Part shown: piece by piece, positions 1 to 12,400 of the stretch
Position numbering within the stretch: position 1 is the first letter of the stretch
Layout: every line of letters begins with the position of its first letter
Assembly: GCA_001643675.2 (NCBI GenBank)
Contig: LSRY02000001.1
Coordinates: 1,483,501 to 1,547,500 of the forward strand
Source of the DNA: Monocercomonoides exilis
Taxonomy: Eukaryota > Preaxostyla > Oxymonadida > Polymastigidae
DNA: 64,000 nucleotides
Direction: 5' to 3'
The notes under the pieces: model-generated
What the model was told of the DNA's origin: nothing
What the model saw: the letters and a program-made list of their open reading frames with translations, nothing else
Databases searched by the model: none
Program-made: the position numbers and the translations under genes

Positions 1-2
1 TA

Positions 3-512
3 ACAATGAAAAGAGATGAAACGAGAAATAAGAATGAGCAACAAAGTGAAAATGAAAATGAGAAAGAAATTGAGGCAGTTGTGCATGGATCGTATCTATT
101 TCCTTGTGGACTGACGTTAGAAGCGTCCAAAAAAAAGAAAGGAGAAGAGATGAAATGGACAAATTGCCCAGTTTCGGAATATTCAAATGAGACAGAAATG
201 AAAGTGAGGATTCCTCCATCCTTGCTTGATGTGGATGAGTACACATCAGTCGTCTGCCGCTTGACATATCCGAGTGGAGTTATTAATGGAGAAAACAAGC
301 ATTCAGTAAATGTGATTTTGGTGAAACAAAAGAAAGATGATTCAAACGAAAAAGATCAAAAGAAATTGACAAAAGCACAAGTTGTAGCAATCGTTGCCTC
401 TACAAGCGTTTTTGCAGTTGTAGCCGTGGCGATTGTAATTGTGACAGTTGTGTGTGTAGTCAGAATCAAAAAGCGAAGGCAATACACATCAATCGTTGAT
501 TCTAAAATTTAA
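3..512 (+). CDS. C-terminal end of a beta-helix surface membrane protein (partial)
   Basis: The frame is open to the left edge, so only the last ~170 residues are visible. It has a charged linker, a short extracellular segment containing LFPCGLTLEA, one strong membrane segment (about residues 125-152 of the visible part, rich in Val/Ala/Ile) and a short basic cytoplasmic tail (RIKKRRQ) ending at TAA 510-512. The pre-membrane segment resembles the same region of the large protein at 31795-44480 (LLLPCNLSFQ, then a Ser/Glu-rich linker and membrane helix), so I place it in that family. Unlike that protein, it stops about 15 residues after the membrane and carries no kinase-like domain. The extracellular beta-helix part would lie left of the window. 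Function is unknown; a type I surface protein is the inference. Confidence 0.6.
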   Translation, partial: TMKRDETRNKNEQQSENENEKEIEAVVHGSYLFPCGLTLEASKKKKGEEMKWTNCPVSEYSNETEMKVRIPPSLLDVDEYTSVVCRLTYPSGVINGENKHSVNVILVKQKKDDSNEKDQKKLTKAQVVAIVASTSVFAVVAVAIVIVTVVCVVRIKKRRQYTSIVDSKI

Positions 513-1122
513 AAAGATCAAAAAAAGAATTATCGAATATCTTTTCGATAATTTTTAGAGATTTTCATATTTTTATTTCAATTAGAGAATTTTGTTTGTG
601 TATTTTATTTCGAATTTCATTCAAAAATGAGAAAGTTTGAAACATAATTTCTTCTAACAAAAAAAGTTGATTTTCGTGAAAAAAAAAAAAAAGACATTTG
701 TGTTAAGTTTGTTATTTATAATTTGAATGACTGTTTTTGAAATACTCTGTTATTTGAAGTAATCCAACTTCATTCATTTAATTACACATTTTTTCACAAT
801 CAAAAATTCAAAATCAAATAAAAGAAAGCCAATCAAAAATTACAAAATAATAACGCATTTTCAAAAAAGGAAATTAAATGTTTGTTATTATTAATATCAA
901 TTTGGAAAATATTTTTATATTCAACAGCCACTTGTTGTGGAAGAATTTATGTGATATTTATGTGAATTTTGCAAATAAAAAGAATGTGCATTTCTTTAAT
1001 ATTCTATTGCTTTTGTCATTTTATAACGTTCACAATCAACTGATTGTAAATATTCATGCAAAACATTGGCGATTTTTTTAAAAAAAAAAATTGATTGAAA
1101 AATTGATTCTGGGCTTGATCAA
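513..1122. other. Intergenic, AT-rich
   Basis: Very AT-rich spacer with homopolymer A/T runs. A short Phe/Asn/Ile-rich open frame at 878-1081 has no coding character. It presumably holds the 3' UTR of the left gene and the promoter of the acyl-CoA-binding protein gene; I see no distinct element. Confidence 0.7.
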
Positions 1123-1842
1123 ATGGATTCTCTTTTTGAAGCTAACGGTGTTTTTCAATACATTGGACGTAATCTCGGATGCTGCTGTGAAGAAGACTGT
1201 GACTGTGATGTATATTGTGCACCATCACCAATAGGCGGACAATGCGCGAACTGCGGACATCATCCTTTATCTCATTGTCGTCTTTGCGATAAATGTCAAG
1301 ATCCAATTCTTGATGAGAAATCTGCATATCATCTATGCTGTTTGGATCTCTTGTGTGAAAAATGCGAAGCGTCTTATAGTATGAATTTTTCTTTTTTTCT
1401 TTTAAAATTGTGCATTTTATTCGATTCTGAATATTTTAGAGCCAGATGAAGATATTATTTGTCCTCGTTGCTCATGCCTAACACCAAGAAAGCCATTTGT
1501 TATTTCAGAAACAGATAAGCCAAAAGAGAAACCACAAACTTTGGAAGATCATTTTCAAACTGCTGTCGCTCGTGTTGCTCTTCTAGAAAAACAACCTTCG
1601 ACAGATATAATGCTTCAACTTTACAGTCTCTTTAAACAACAAAGTACTGGAGATTGCACTGGAAAGAGGCCTGGAATGACTGACATTAAAGCAAGAGCAA
1701 AATATGATGCATGGAATTCTCGAAAAGGCATGAACATCAAATTTATCTTTTTCTTTATTAATTTTTTAAATATTGAATAGGCATGACAAAAGAAGAAGCT
1801 ATGAAAGAATACATCAAAGTTGTTGATTCGCTGATGAAGTGA
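1123..1842 (+). CDS. Cys-rich zinc-binding-like domain fused to an acyl-CoA-binding (ACBP) domain
   Basis: Three exons: 1123-1378, 1440-1727, 1781-1842 (201 aa). The C-terminal ~85 residues are an ACBP domain: LYSLFKQQSTGDC, then RPGMTDIKARAKYDAW and the MTKEEAMKEYI helix, matching the four-helix acyl-CoA pocket with its conserved Tyr and Lys positions. The N-terminal ~100 residues are packed with Cys/His pairs (C-C-C at 20-22, CANC, CRLCDKC, CEKC, and CPRC at the start of exon 2), resembling LIM/RING-type zinc ligands, but I cannot name the fold. ACBPs bind long-chain acyl-CoA in the cytosol; the added domain suggests a protein-binding or targeting role (inference). Intron 2 (1728-1780) begins GC rather than GT; the spliced frame then runs through the conserved helix to TGA, supporting it. 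Confidence 0.8.
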
Positions 1843-2147
1843 AACACTTCAACGTTGGATTAATGATTTTCATCGTTCCACCGCTATGAAGCGATTTATT
1901 CTCACAGATTTTGTGCTTGTTGACGGAAAGTTGAAACCAGTCATTTCGCAATTGTTTCGATTGAAAGAGAGACAATTCATCTTTGAAATAAAATCAAACT
2001 ATATTCATTTCAAATTTTTTGTTAATATGAAAGTCTGTTTTCATTTCTTGTTTTTTCATTTCATTTGTGCATATTTGAAAACGAAAGATATATCCCAAAA
2101 TAATGTCCAAATCATTATTCACAGATTAAATAAAACATTTTTTTGAT
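1843..2147. other. Intergenic between ACBP and DNA polymerase delta genes
   Basis: 305 bp. An open frame from the ATG at 1886 to 2146 starts plausibly but turns Phe/His-rich and matches nothing I know. I treat it as spacer containing the polymerase promoter. Confidence 0.5.
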
Positions 2148-5100
2148 ATGAGCGATCCTTTTAAAAGAAGAAATGAATTTCAGCAATTTGCAAGGCCAAG
2201 AGGAAATATTGATCATGACGAAACAAAATCATTAAGTTTAAACTTCAAAAATTCTCGGAATAATTTTATTATTTTTGATCAAAAACATCAAATTAGCTTT
2301 CCAATGGATTGATACAGACTATACCGTTTTACAAGAGCCTTTGCCAGACATGCCTGGTTCATGCGTTGGACAAGTATTTCTTCTTTGTTGGAATGAAAAT
2401 TAAATTATCACTTATCAATTGAATTGAAATTAGGTTCCATGCATCAGATTTTATGGAATCACAGAAGAAGGAACTTCTGTGCTTGTGAATTGTCATGGCT
2501 TTACTCCATATTTGTACATCCAAGTGTGCAAAAAATTTCATTTTAATTATGATTCAAATTCACATGTTAAATATAGGAACCTCCGAATTTCACATCTGAA
2601 CATATAAAAGCATTGACTGCAGCTCTGAATAATCATGTTTGTGAAAATTTCAAATTGAATGAGACGACATTTTTATGCAACATTAATTGTTTCAAGGCTC
2701 CTGTGCATTCAATACACAGAACTCAAAAGATGAGTATTTATAATTATCATGATAAATTGGCGAATTTTCTAAAAATATTTGTCCAGCTTCCTTGGCACAT
2801 TCCAGTTATTCGACGTATGATTCTCAATGCTTTATCACTCTTCATTATTTCGTGAATTGAATTATCAGAGGCTTTGAAAGCAGGAGTTGTTATTGAAGGA
2901 TACGGACAGAGGGCATTTCAAACATACGAATCAAACATTGATTTCGTCCTTCGACATTTGTTCGATACAAAAGCAGTTGGCTGCAGCTGGGTCGAACTGC
3001 CCGCAAACGAATACAAGCTCAGAGGAAACGATTCATCAAGTCCTTCGCAAATGAAGCCTTCGAGCACTTGCCATTTAGAAGCTGACATCGCGTGTGCACT
3101 GCATTTGTCCCTCCAAAATATATTCTCAATTAACGAATCTTTTATCTCTAATTTTCTTTTTATATTTTTCAATTGGACTTATCACGCTTTCGAATATTTT
3201 TTGCTTGCCATTCAACAACATCAGATTCCACAAACTTATTTTCCATCCACCTGACGGTAAATACATGGCAATTGCACCTTTTCGTGTGTTATCATTCGAT
3301 ATTGAATGTGTTGCCTCCCAAAAAGGAACTTTTCCACAGCCAGAAAAAGACAAAGTCATCCAAATATGCGCAACTGTTGCTGTTTATGGTTTATTTTGCA
3401 TTTTCTTTCTTTTTTGCTTGTCGAAGAGATTCTGAATAATTTTCTCATTTTCTTAAAAAAATTGACTCGCATGTTAAATACATTGTGTGTTTATGTGAAC
3501 AATTCATCCTTCATTTTGTCTTTGCACACAGGCAAAGTCGAGCCGCTGTTCCGCATTGCCCTTGTGCTCAACACCTGCACGCCAATCATCGGGGCGCATG
3601 TCTTTTCTTATGCGACAGAAGAGGAGCTGCTGAATGCGTGGGCAGACCTCGTCACCATCATCGACCCTGACATTCTGACGGGTTACAACATCATGAACTT
3701 CGATATACCTTATTTGTACAAGCGTGCCACAGCACTCAAATGCACTGGCTCGCACAAAATAGGCAGAATCATCAACTCTCCAATGACTGTGTGTAATTTA
3801 TAACTTGTTTCAGCTCGTTATAAACCTTACACAAATGAAAAACTAATTTCATTTTTTTTTTACTCGATGCGTGCTCGTGTATTCTCTTTGTATTTTTGAA
3901 TTATCTATTTCTTTTTCAGGTAAAATTGACTAGTTTTCAGAGCAAACAGAAAGGACATCGCGAAATCCACGACATCTCAATCGACGGGCGGGTGATGATT
4001 GACATGCTGACGGTGATGCAGAACGACTACCGCCTCTCGTCATACTCGCTGAACTCTGTCTCTCAGAAGTTCCTGGGCGAGCAGAAGGAAGATGTACACT
4101 GGGCAATAATAGGCGACCTGTTTGAGAAGGACGCAGAGTCGAGGCAGCGGCTGGCTGTGTATTGTCTGAAGGACTCGCTGCTGCCCTGGCGGCTGATGAC
4201 GAAGCTGATGGTGATTGTCAACTTTGTGGAGATGGCGCGGGTGACAGGAATGCCGATGAGCTACATGTCCACACGAGGGCAGCAGATTCGCGTGGTGTCT
4301 CTTCTGTACAGAAAAGATGCTGAGCACAACATGGTTATTCCTTTCTTGGACAACGGAGGCTCTGGAGAAAAGTTCAAAGGAGGAGAAGTTATCAGTCCAA
4401 TAAAAGGGTATTATGACGATCCTGTTGTGACACTGGATTTCTCGTCGCTGTATCCATCCATTATGATCTGCCACAACTTGTGCTATTCCACCCTCTTGCG
4501 CCCTGAGCAGATGTGTTTGATGAGCCCAGATGAATACATTAAAACCCCGTCAGGCAACTTCTTTGTGAAGGCATCTGTTAAAAGAGGGGTTCTTCCAATT
4601 GTTCTTGAAGACTTGTTGAAGGCGCGTTCGAAGGCGAAGAAGGAGATGAAGGAGGCATCTGACCCGTTCAACGCTGCTGTTCTGAATGGGCGGCAGCTGG
4701 CGATGAAGATAATGGCGAATAGCGTTTATGGCTTCACTGGAGCACAGGCAGGAAAGCTTCCTTGTTTGGAGATCTCGCGGAGTGTGACAGCGTTTGGACG
4801 AGAAATGATTCTGAAGACGAAGAACATTGTGGAGACTCATTATGTGAAGGCGAACGGGTTTGAGAATGATGCTGTTGTGGTGTATGGAGATACAGATTCA
4901 GTTATGGTGAAGTTTGGGATGAAAGACTTGCACACTGCAATGGAGAGAGGGAGAGAGGCAGCAGCGTTCATCACATCGCAGTTTGCTCCGCCTGTCAAAT
5001 TGGAGTTTGAGAAGGTATATTGGCCGTATCTGCTGATGTCGAAGAAGCGATATGCGGGGCTGTTCTGGACGAAAGAGGATAAATTTGACAAGATTGACAC

Positions 5101-5989
5101 GAAGGGCATTGAAACAGTGCGAAGAGATAACTGCCCGATGGTGCGACTGGTGGTGGAGACGTGTCTGCAGAAGATTCTGGTGGCGAGAGATTTGGAAGGC
5201 GCACAGAACTTTGCGAAGCAGATCATCGCAGATTTGCTGCAGAACAAGTTGGATATGTCGCTTCTGGTGATCTCCAAGCAGTTCTCAAGGCCAGCAAGCA
5301 TGTATTGCTCCAGACAGCCGCATGTGGAGCTTGCAGAAAGGATGAAGAAAAGAGAAGGAACAGCGCCACAAGTTGGAGAAAGAGTGTTCTTTGTGATGGT
5401 AGAAGGAGCAAAAGGTGCGAAAGGGTTTGAAAAATCAGAGGATCCGCTGTATGCGATGACGAACGGCATCCCCATTGACACTGACTATTATCTGGAGCAC
5501 CAGCTGAAAGGGCCGCTGAAGCGTCTGTTCTCGCCCATTCTGAAAGAACGTGTGAGCAGTCTGTTTGAAGGTGACCACACGCGAATAAGGAGAAAACCAC
5601 CGACTTCGAGCTCGTCTCAGTCAGCATCATCTGCACTGATGAAGTTTGTGGGTGTGGCACTCGCCTGCATCAACTGTCGGGTGAAGCTGACTCCACAAGA
5701 GACAAACGCTGTATGTTCGTCGTGCAAGACGAGGGAGGGTGAATTTCTGATGGAGGCACAGAAGATCGTTGCACAGGCAGAGGAACAATTTGGATATGTG
5801 ATGGCACAGTGCCAGCGCTGCTCATCCTCTTTGCACACACCTTTCTTATGCTCAAGCAGAGATTGCCCTCTTTTCTATCTTCGTACAAAAGTGAAGAAAC
5901 AAATCGAAGATGCTTACGGATGTTTGGAACGTTTTGGCCCGCCATGCGTAATTCCAAATCCTCCAATTCCTGTATGTTCTATGATTTAG
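2148..5989 (+). CDS. POLD1: DNA polymerase delta catalytic subunit
   Basis: Eight exons: 2148-2235, 2297-2373, 2434-2523, 2577-2814, 2869-3091, 3225-3388, 3532-3788, 3920-5989 (1068 aa, near the usual ~1100). This B-family polymerase performs lagging-strand synthesis and repair. The 3'-5' exonuclease motifs are intact: FDIEC (D264, E266), GYNIMNFD and YCLKD. Polymerase motifs follow: DFSSLYPSI (from 552), KIMANSVYGFTG and YGDTDS (701-706). The C-terminus has CysA (C962-x2-C ... C-x2-C) and CysB (C1010-x2-C-x9-C-x4-C), the latter the 4Fe-4S ligand set in eukaryotic pol delta. All eight exons join in frame across conserved blocks. A final intron from 5972 (GTATGT) to 6069 is possible and would change only the last few residues. 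The start codon is the first ATG before an Arg-rich N-terminus and is less certain. Confidence 0.95.
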
Positions 5990-6244
5990 AAGTTTTATTT
6001 TTTTCACAATAATAATAAGCATATTTTTATCATTTCATCTTTTCTCTTTATTTGTCTTTGTCATTTTAGTTTTTTTAACAAAATGTATAATTTTTTTAAA
6101 GCGTTATAAACTTAAGAGAATTGATGGGACTTTTTGATCAAATTGATAAAGAATGAAGTGTGTCTGCAAAATGTGACCAAGTTTTTATTTCTTTTATTGC
6201 TTTATGATTTGTTTGATTTTGTATAACATACTAATGCGTTGTGA

Positions 6245-8928
6245 ATGCTTAAAATTTTGCTTAGTCCTCTTAATTTAACTATTAACCCGCAGCCAAGAAA
6301 ATTGACTATTGAAGATATTAAGCACTTCCCAAAAGCTGAGCTTCATTGCCATCTTGGTGTGTTCACATATGTTATGTTATGCATCATTTTTATTTTTCAT
6401 TCCTGCTCATTAAAGACGGAAGCATTCGACCAAAAACAGTCATTGATCTTGCATTGGAGCAAGTTTGCTTTGTTCTTTAAGCAAAGAAATAATCGATTTA
6501 ACTTGGGATTCGTAATGTTATTGATTTTATTTTATTGGTTTTTATTTCATAGGGAGTGAAATTGGACACTTTTGATGTTGACGAATTGACAAAACTTTTA
6601 AAAGTCCCAGAAGATTGCCCTGATCTTACTGTTTATCTTCGTTCATTTGATATTTCGTTGAAAGTTTTGCAACAACCATATGCACTTACCAGAACAGTTT
6701 ATGAAATTGCTGAAGATGCTTATCATGATGGAATTTCATATTTGGAAATTCGTTTTGCTCCAATCCTCCATACTTCAAATGGTCATACTCTCTCAGAAAT
6801 TATGCATGCAGTTGTTGAGGGACGTCTTTTGGCAGAAGCAAATTTCCCTATTACAGTTCGTATCATTGTGTGCGCCATGCGTCAATTGTCTCCTGCTGAA
6901 TCTCTTAATGCTGTGGAAGTTGTGTGGAGATATAGCAACCAAGGCGTTGTTGGTTTTGATGTCGCAGGACCAGAGTTTGGATTCATGCCTGGAAATCATA
7001 AAGACGCATTTGAATTGGCTCACAGAAAGGGTCTTCCCGCAACAATTCATGCTGGAGAAGCTGCTGGATGGGAATCTGTTGATGAAGCTATTAATGTTTG
7101 CGGTGCTCAGAGAATTGGACATGGTGTTCGAATGAACGAAAATCCAAAGTTGGTTCAACACGTGATTAATAGACGCATTCCAGTTGAATCATGCCCAACT
7201 TCAAACACACAAACACGCGCTGTTAAGAGCATGAAAGAGCATCCAATCAGAGAATACTTTGACCAAGGAATGGTTATATTCCCTTGCACTGATAACACAA
7301 CTGTCAGCAACGTTACACTGAGCCAGGAGTATTTGCGCCTTCATTTGGAAAAGGACTTCACAGTTGAGGAATTGGTTAGGATGGTTGACTATGGTCTGTC
7401 ATCTGGCTTCATCTCATACACTCACAGAACACGTTTGCGTTTGGAGTCAATGAAGAAAATTCTGACTTATTTATCGTCTCAAGGATTCAACATCGACGGA
7501 ATTGTCCACGATCTCCCCATCCACGATCGAATTTTCTATTCAATCTGCCCACAGCAAACAGTTCCAAGAATGTACTTTGATAGCTACAAGAACCCAAAAA
7601 TTACAGCAGATTTAATTCGTCAATTACCAAAAGTTGATTTACATGTTAGACTTGTGGGAGGAATGACTTTGGATAATCTTTGGGACTTATCAGCAAAGCA
7701 AAAAGGAAACAAGATGGTCGAAGAATTTGAAACCAAAGAAGCTGTTGTCGAATACTTTAAGAATAAGAACCAAGAAGGAAGCAACTTTGAGTTAGCAAAA
7801 GCACGCAAGTTCATGCTGGATGTTATGCAGTCTAAAGAGCAAATTGAAATTGCGATGGACGATATCTTCCGCGTGTCAAAGTCTGAGAATATTATCTTCC
7901 AATCTCTGATGATCCGTCTGAAAGACCACACAATGGGTGGGTTAAAAGAGGAAGAAGTCATCGAAATTGTAATCAAGTCAAAAGAAGAGAACGAAAAGAA
8001 ATATGGTATTCGCTCTGATATCTTCCTATGCGCACGTCTTCCAGAAGATGATCCATTTGACGTAATGAATACTGCTCAGCTTATCTTGAAATACAGAGAA
8101 AGAGGTGTTGTTGGTTTTGCATCATTTGGTGACGATCTCCCATCGCACGATATCCAATTTTTCCAACAAGCATTTTCATTCATGAAGAAGAACATGATTC
8201 CTGTTATTATATCAGCCGGAAGAACAACTCCAAAATCAGTTCTCTCTGCCGTTGTTGATGGAGGTGCTGCACGTGTCTCTGGTGGCTACACTATCCACAC
8301 ACACCCGTACATCGTCAAGTGGCTTTCAGATCGTCAGATTCCTGTTGATCTTTCAGTCACACAGCACATGAAGGAGCATTCCAAGCGTATGGAATCATTT
8401 GCCGGCAATGTTATACGTTTCTTGTATGACAACGATGTGCGTGTTATTCTTTGCTCAGTTGGTAGAACACTGGAAGGCTGCCCTACTCTGGACACTGTGA
8501 TTGAGCGTGTCGTATCAGATTGCAACATCAAAGTGCACGAACTTCTGGATTTACTGTCATTTGCTGTGAGACGCTGCCTGCTTCCGTTTGCAGAGAAAGA
8601 AGTGCTGTATCGCGATTTTCTAGCTCAGTCCCACGATATTCTGGAGAAGAATGGCTTCCGCCACTTCTGGAAGAAAGCTGTTTATGGCGATACATGCATT
8701 CCATTCCCTGATCCACATCCGAAACTTACAGAGTTGACTGAGGGATCTGCTTCTCCTTCAACTATTCCAAGTGCGGCTCAGACGGAAGCTGCCACGCCAG
8801 CTTCGCAAGCACCTCCGGTGTCTCCTCATGGTGCTCAAACAAAATCACTCAAAGTTACAACACCTTCAGGAAAGGTCATCAGCGTCGAAGGTGGGTCTGC
8901 AAACATGAGACTGGCCGAAGAACAGTAA
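6245..8928 (+). CDS. Adenosine deaminase fused to a second, catalytically dead deaminase domain
   Basis: Exons 6245-6356, 6416-6462, 6553-8928 (844 aa). Residues ~25-375 form a complete adenosine deaminase, converting adenosine to inosine in purine salvage: HCHLDGS (zinc ligands H34, H36), HAGE (H219, E222), IGHG (H243), PVESCPTSN and the TDN motif (D300). Spacing matches vertebrate ADA with a constant offset of +5 from H214 onward. Residues ~405-760 repeat the same fold in the same order without its chemistry: H417-V-R419 replaces HxH, S607-A-G-R610 replaces HAGE, G630 replaces the third catalytic His, and the aspartate position reads CSVG (V689). Both halves share block landmarks such as GVVGF before the active-site segment. 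A Ser/Thr/Pro-rich tail of ~70 residues ends the protein. The dead half may serve dimerisation or allostery (inference). Confidence 0.92.
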
Positions 8929-9440
8929 GGAGCGGAGACAAAAGGTGTTTGCGAGTGTTATGAAATTGTATAGCGATTATAATTTCTGTTAATATCATTT
9001 TTACACCTGGTGTCTGTATTTATTGGGACACTCGTGCTTTCGTTTATTTTCAACAGGGCAAAATTTTTCAAGAATTTTGCTTCAGTTCCACATATTTAAA
9101 TATAATATTGTTTTTCATATGCGGATCTGACAATGTATGTTTGAAATCCATCAATGTATATGAGTGGCTTTCTTCATTATTTTTTAAAATTGTACCTTTC
9201 ACAACACCATTAAGCTTAATATTTACATATTATCCTTAAGTTACGATTTTTTATTTCATTATGCTTTAAAAGAACATCAAAGAAAAAATTTTTTTTCTTC
9301 TCCAATGTCGAAGTGCATAAAATGAAGTGAATGCAAGAAATATCCTTGCACATAAACTCAAACGAAAGATAGTACCGAAAAAAATACTTGTTTTTTTGAA
9401 AAAAATGATGAAGAAGTTTTGAAAGCAATCTCCATTTTAA
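8929..9440. other. Intergenic between convergent genes
   Basis: 512 bp holding the 3' ends of the deaminase gene (+) and importin gene (-). AT-rich; no further feature seen. Confidence 0.7.
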
Positions 9441-12400
9441 TTATGATGTAATGAAAGGTGCCACTTCTGCTTTTCTTTCATCTGAAAGCGTTTCCCAGAC
9501 TTCTGCCATTGTTTGAGGCGACAAGCATTTCCTTATCACACCCAACATCGCAATGAACTTCGCATCTGTTTGCTCATCAACAAGTTTTGATTTTACAACA
9601 TTAATCATGATTTTGAACAGTCTAGTCAGACACGGCACTGCTCTTGATGTGGCAGGCAGAAGAACAGGATTGGCAAGGGCTGCTTTCACTTCAGCTGCCA
9701 CCGCCTCGTCTCCGCCTCCGAGGACTCCATCATCGTTGGATTCCAAAAGTGTGCACAAAAAGGCATGGTTTGCAACTGCTTCCAATTCGTCATTCAGCAA
9801 CGGCAAATGAGGCAGCCACAGTGCGATCATTTTGTCAACATCGTTGGCGTGTTCTGGATGGCCTGTTGCTTGATACATCATCACTTTCATTAGAGCAGAA
9901 ACTGCATTGTCTCGGCAGGAAAGCTCTTCTTCTTCCTCCTCGTTCACTGGCAGTTGAATCGCCACTCCAATAACTTCTAAAGCTTTGGCATAAAACGGAG
10001 CAAACAGCTCGCCTCCAATCTTTGCACAAATTCCAATACCACAAATTGCATTTTGTCTGGTCGCTGGCTCCTTCGTAACGACTTCATTTCTTGGATCTGC
10101 AAGACGCAGATAGTGCGGCATGAAATTCGGTATTTGCTTCACAGCAACATCTCCACCATACTCCAAATAATCACCCATCAAAAACAGACCGCAGACTCTG
10201 TCCTGCAAGTCTGCCGAGAGTGGCTCGGCAGGGGGAGGAGGAAGTGTTACGAACTCAAAGATAACGGGCATCAGAAGCTCAAATCCTTGCTCAAAGCCAG
10301 AACCGTATATTTTCAGCAGTGTTGATACGCATTCATCGATCATTCCCAGAACTTCGTCTTCAACATCAGCCTCTTGTGCAGCATCCTCGTCGTCCAATCC
10401 AATTAGCAGCTCGTTTTCCTGGTTGTATGTCCCGCTCCTCAGCCTTAATCTTCTTCGGCGGCATTCAATGAATTGCGCCTTCAAAAATGAAGTCAGCGAA
10501 ACAACATCTAAATTCCCTGCCCATGGAGGAATTGCAGCAAGCGGTGATGTTGCGCCAAATGGGCAGATTGTGTTTTGAAAATAAGGCGACTGGGGATTGA
10601 GCAGAGGAGCGATAGCTTTGATGCAGTCGTTCATGACAACCAACAGCGTTTTTCTATCTGCAGCCACAGTGACATCTTGATTTATCGCCATCATCATTGC
10701 TGGAAGCGCTTCATTCACCATTTTGACTGGATGCACTCCTTCACCCGGCGGAATCAAAGCAGGTGTTTTTTGCAGTGCTGGAGAGATGCCAGCTGCAGTG
10801 AAAGCAGGATCCACATAATCTGGGCGGAAATCAGAGTCAGCTGGGATCGGAGACAAGCTTTCCACACAGCTGGCAATAAGGTCGCCCACCTCATTCAAAG
10901 GACAGGCTGCGTCACCTCTCGACAAATCGTCTTGAAGCTGCTTCAGAGCCACGTCAAACGCTTCCTTTGCATACGGTGCAAAATACGGTCCCATAAAATC
11001 TGTGATGACTGAAAGCCGCTCAAGCGCATCTTTCCGATCCTTCATTGCGTTTCTTGCCTGCTGAAAGGCTGGATCTTGTGCAGCATCCACTTCGGCTGCA
11101 ATGTCCTCCAGAGCAGCTCCTAAACTGCCAGATGCGATGCTGGCTGCACTTATCTGTGCCGGCCCTGCAGGAATGCTTTCCACCGTCTGTGAGCAGCGAC
11201 GGATAAGAGGCGGAATGACTGTCGGGCACAGCATTGTGAAGCGGGGTCCCATCAGCTCTGCCATTCGCGTCCACGACACTTCAATGCTTTCTGCTCGATC
11301 GTCATCGTCAGACGAACTGATTGGCTGGGCAATTCCGCTTGCTTGAAATGTGACTGCTGCCGGTCGAGCAGCAGATGCTGATGAAGAGGAGGTAGCCAAT
11401 TCTGACTGGATTGTGTTGTATATTCTCAGCAATGCAGTCACATACGGTTCAATCGCAGGCGCAGCGATCTGCTTGCCAACAGAGCAAAGAAGCGAGCCAA
11501 GGCACTGAATTCCGGCTGCCTGAAAACTCTTATCATCGGCTGTAACCACATTCTCTGCTTGCACAATGCTCATCAGGAACGGGCTGAGAAGAGAATAGAA
11601 CGGCTTCACAGCGTCTCCCATGTTTTCAATCACGATTTCAAGACACTGAACAGCTTGAAGCTTCATTTTGAAGTCCGCAAGCTGTGTGTATGGGTAGATG
11701 GCTTTGATAATTGACTCGACAAATGGTTTGAGCAAAGCGCTTGGCGTGTTTTCAGCAATATCAACAGAAAGCCTCAGAAACACATCGCGAAGTGTTGGCA
11801 CATTGTTCCAGCGTTCTGTTGTAAGGCCGCTGATGCACTGCTCGATAACAGTCTTGACAAGCGATGCTTTTGATGTGAAGCGCTTTTGGCAGTCGCGGAA
11901 CAGAGCAGCAAAGACATTCACGCCTGCGTGACACACACGCGGCACGGTGTGCAGCTGGGACTGCGATGCCAATGAAATGATGTACTTCATCTGGTCGCGG
12001 GTGATCCGCTTGGCGTATGTCTCGAGACAGAACGCGATCTGCAGAAGAGCTGTCATGTGCGCACGCCAGTCGGTTTGGGCCATCAGACTGGTGATGAGCT
12101 CAAAATGAATTGGTAGTAGGAATTTTCCTCCTGAAATAAAGCATTGAGATGAAAATGAATAAGAAGAAAAGGAGAAAGTCGCAATTTCATATATGTATAT
12201 ATATATATGTATAATCATTGATGAAGGAAGAAATTGTGTTTGAATGAAAAAGAAAATATAAAGAAATGAAAATAAGGATCAAACCAACTGCCTTTGAAAA
12301 GCGATCAATATTTATGCTCATGTTATGAAGGGATTTATCTGCATCATCATCAGGCTTCAATATCAAAAATATTCAAATTATAAAAAATACAACAATAAAA

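Noticed and set aside
1886-2146. An 86-residue frame between the ACBP and polymerase genes
   Set aside because: After a plausible first third it becomes hydrophobic and AT-driven; it does not extend the polymerase N-terminus in any splice combination I tried.
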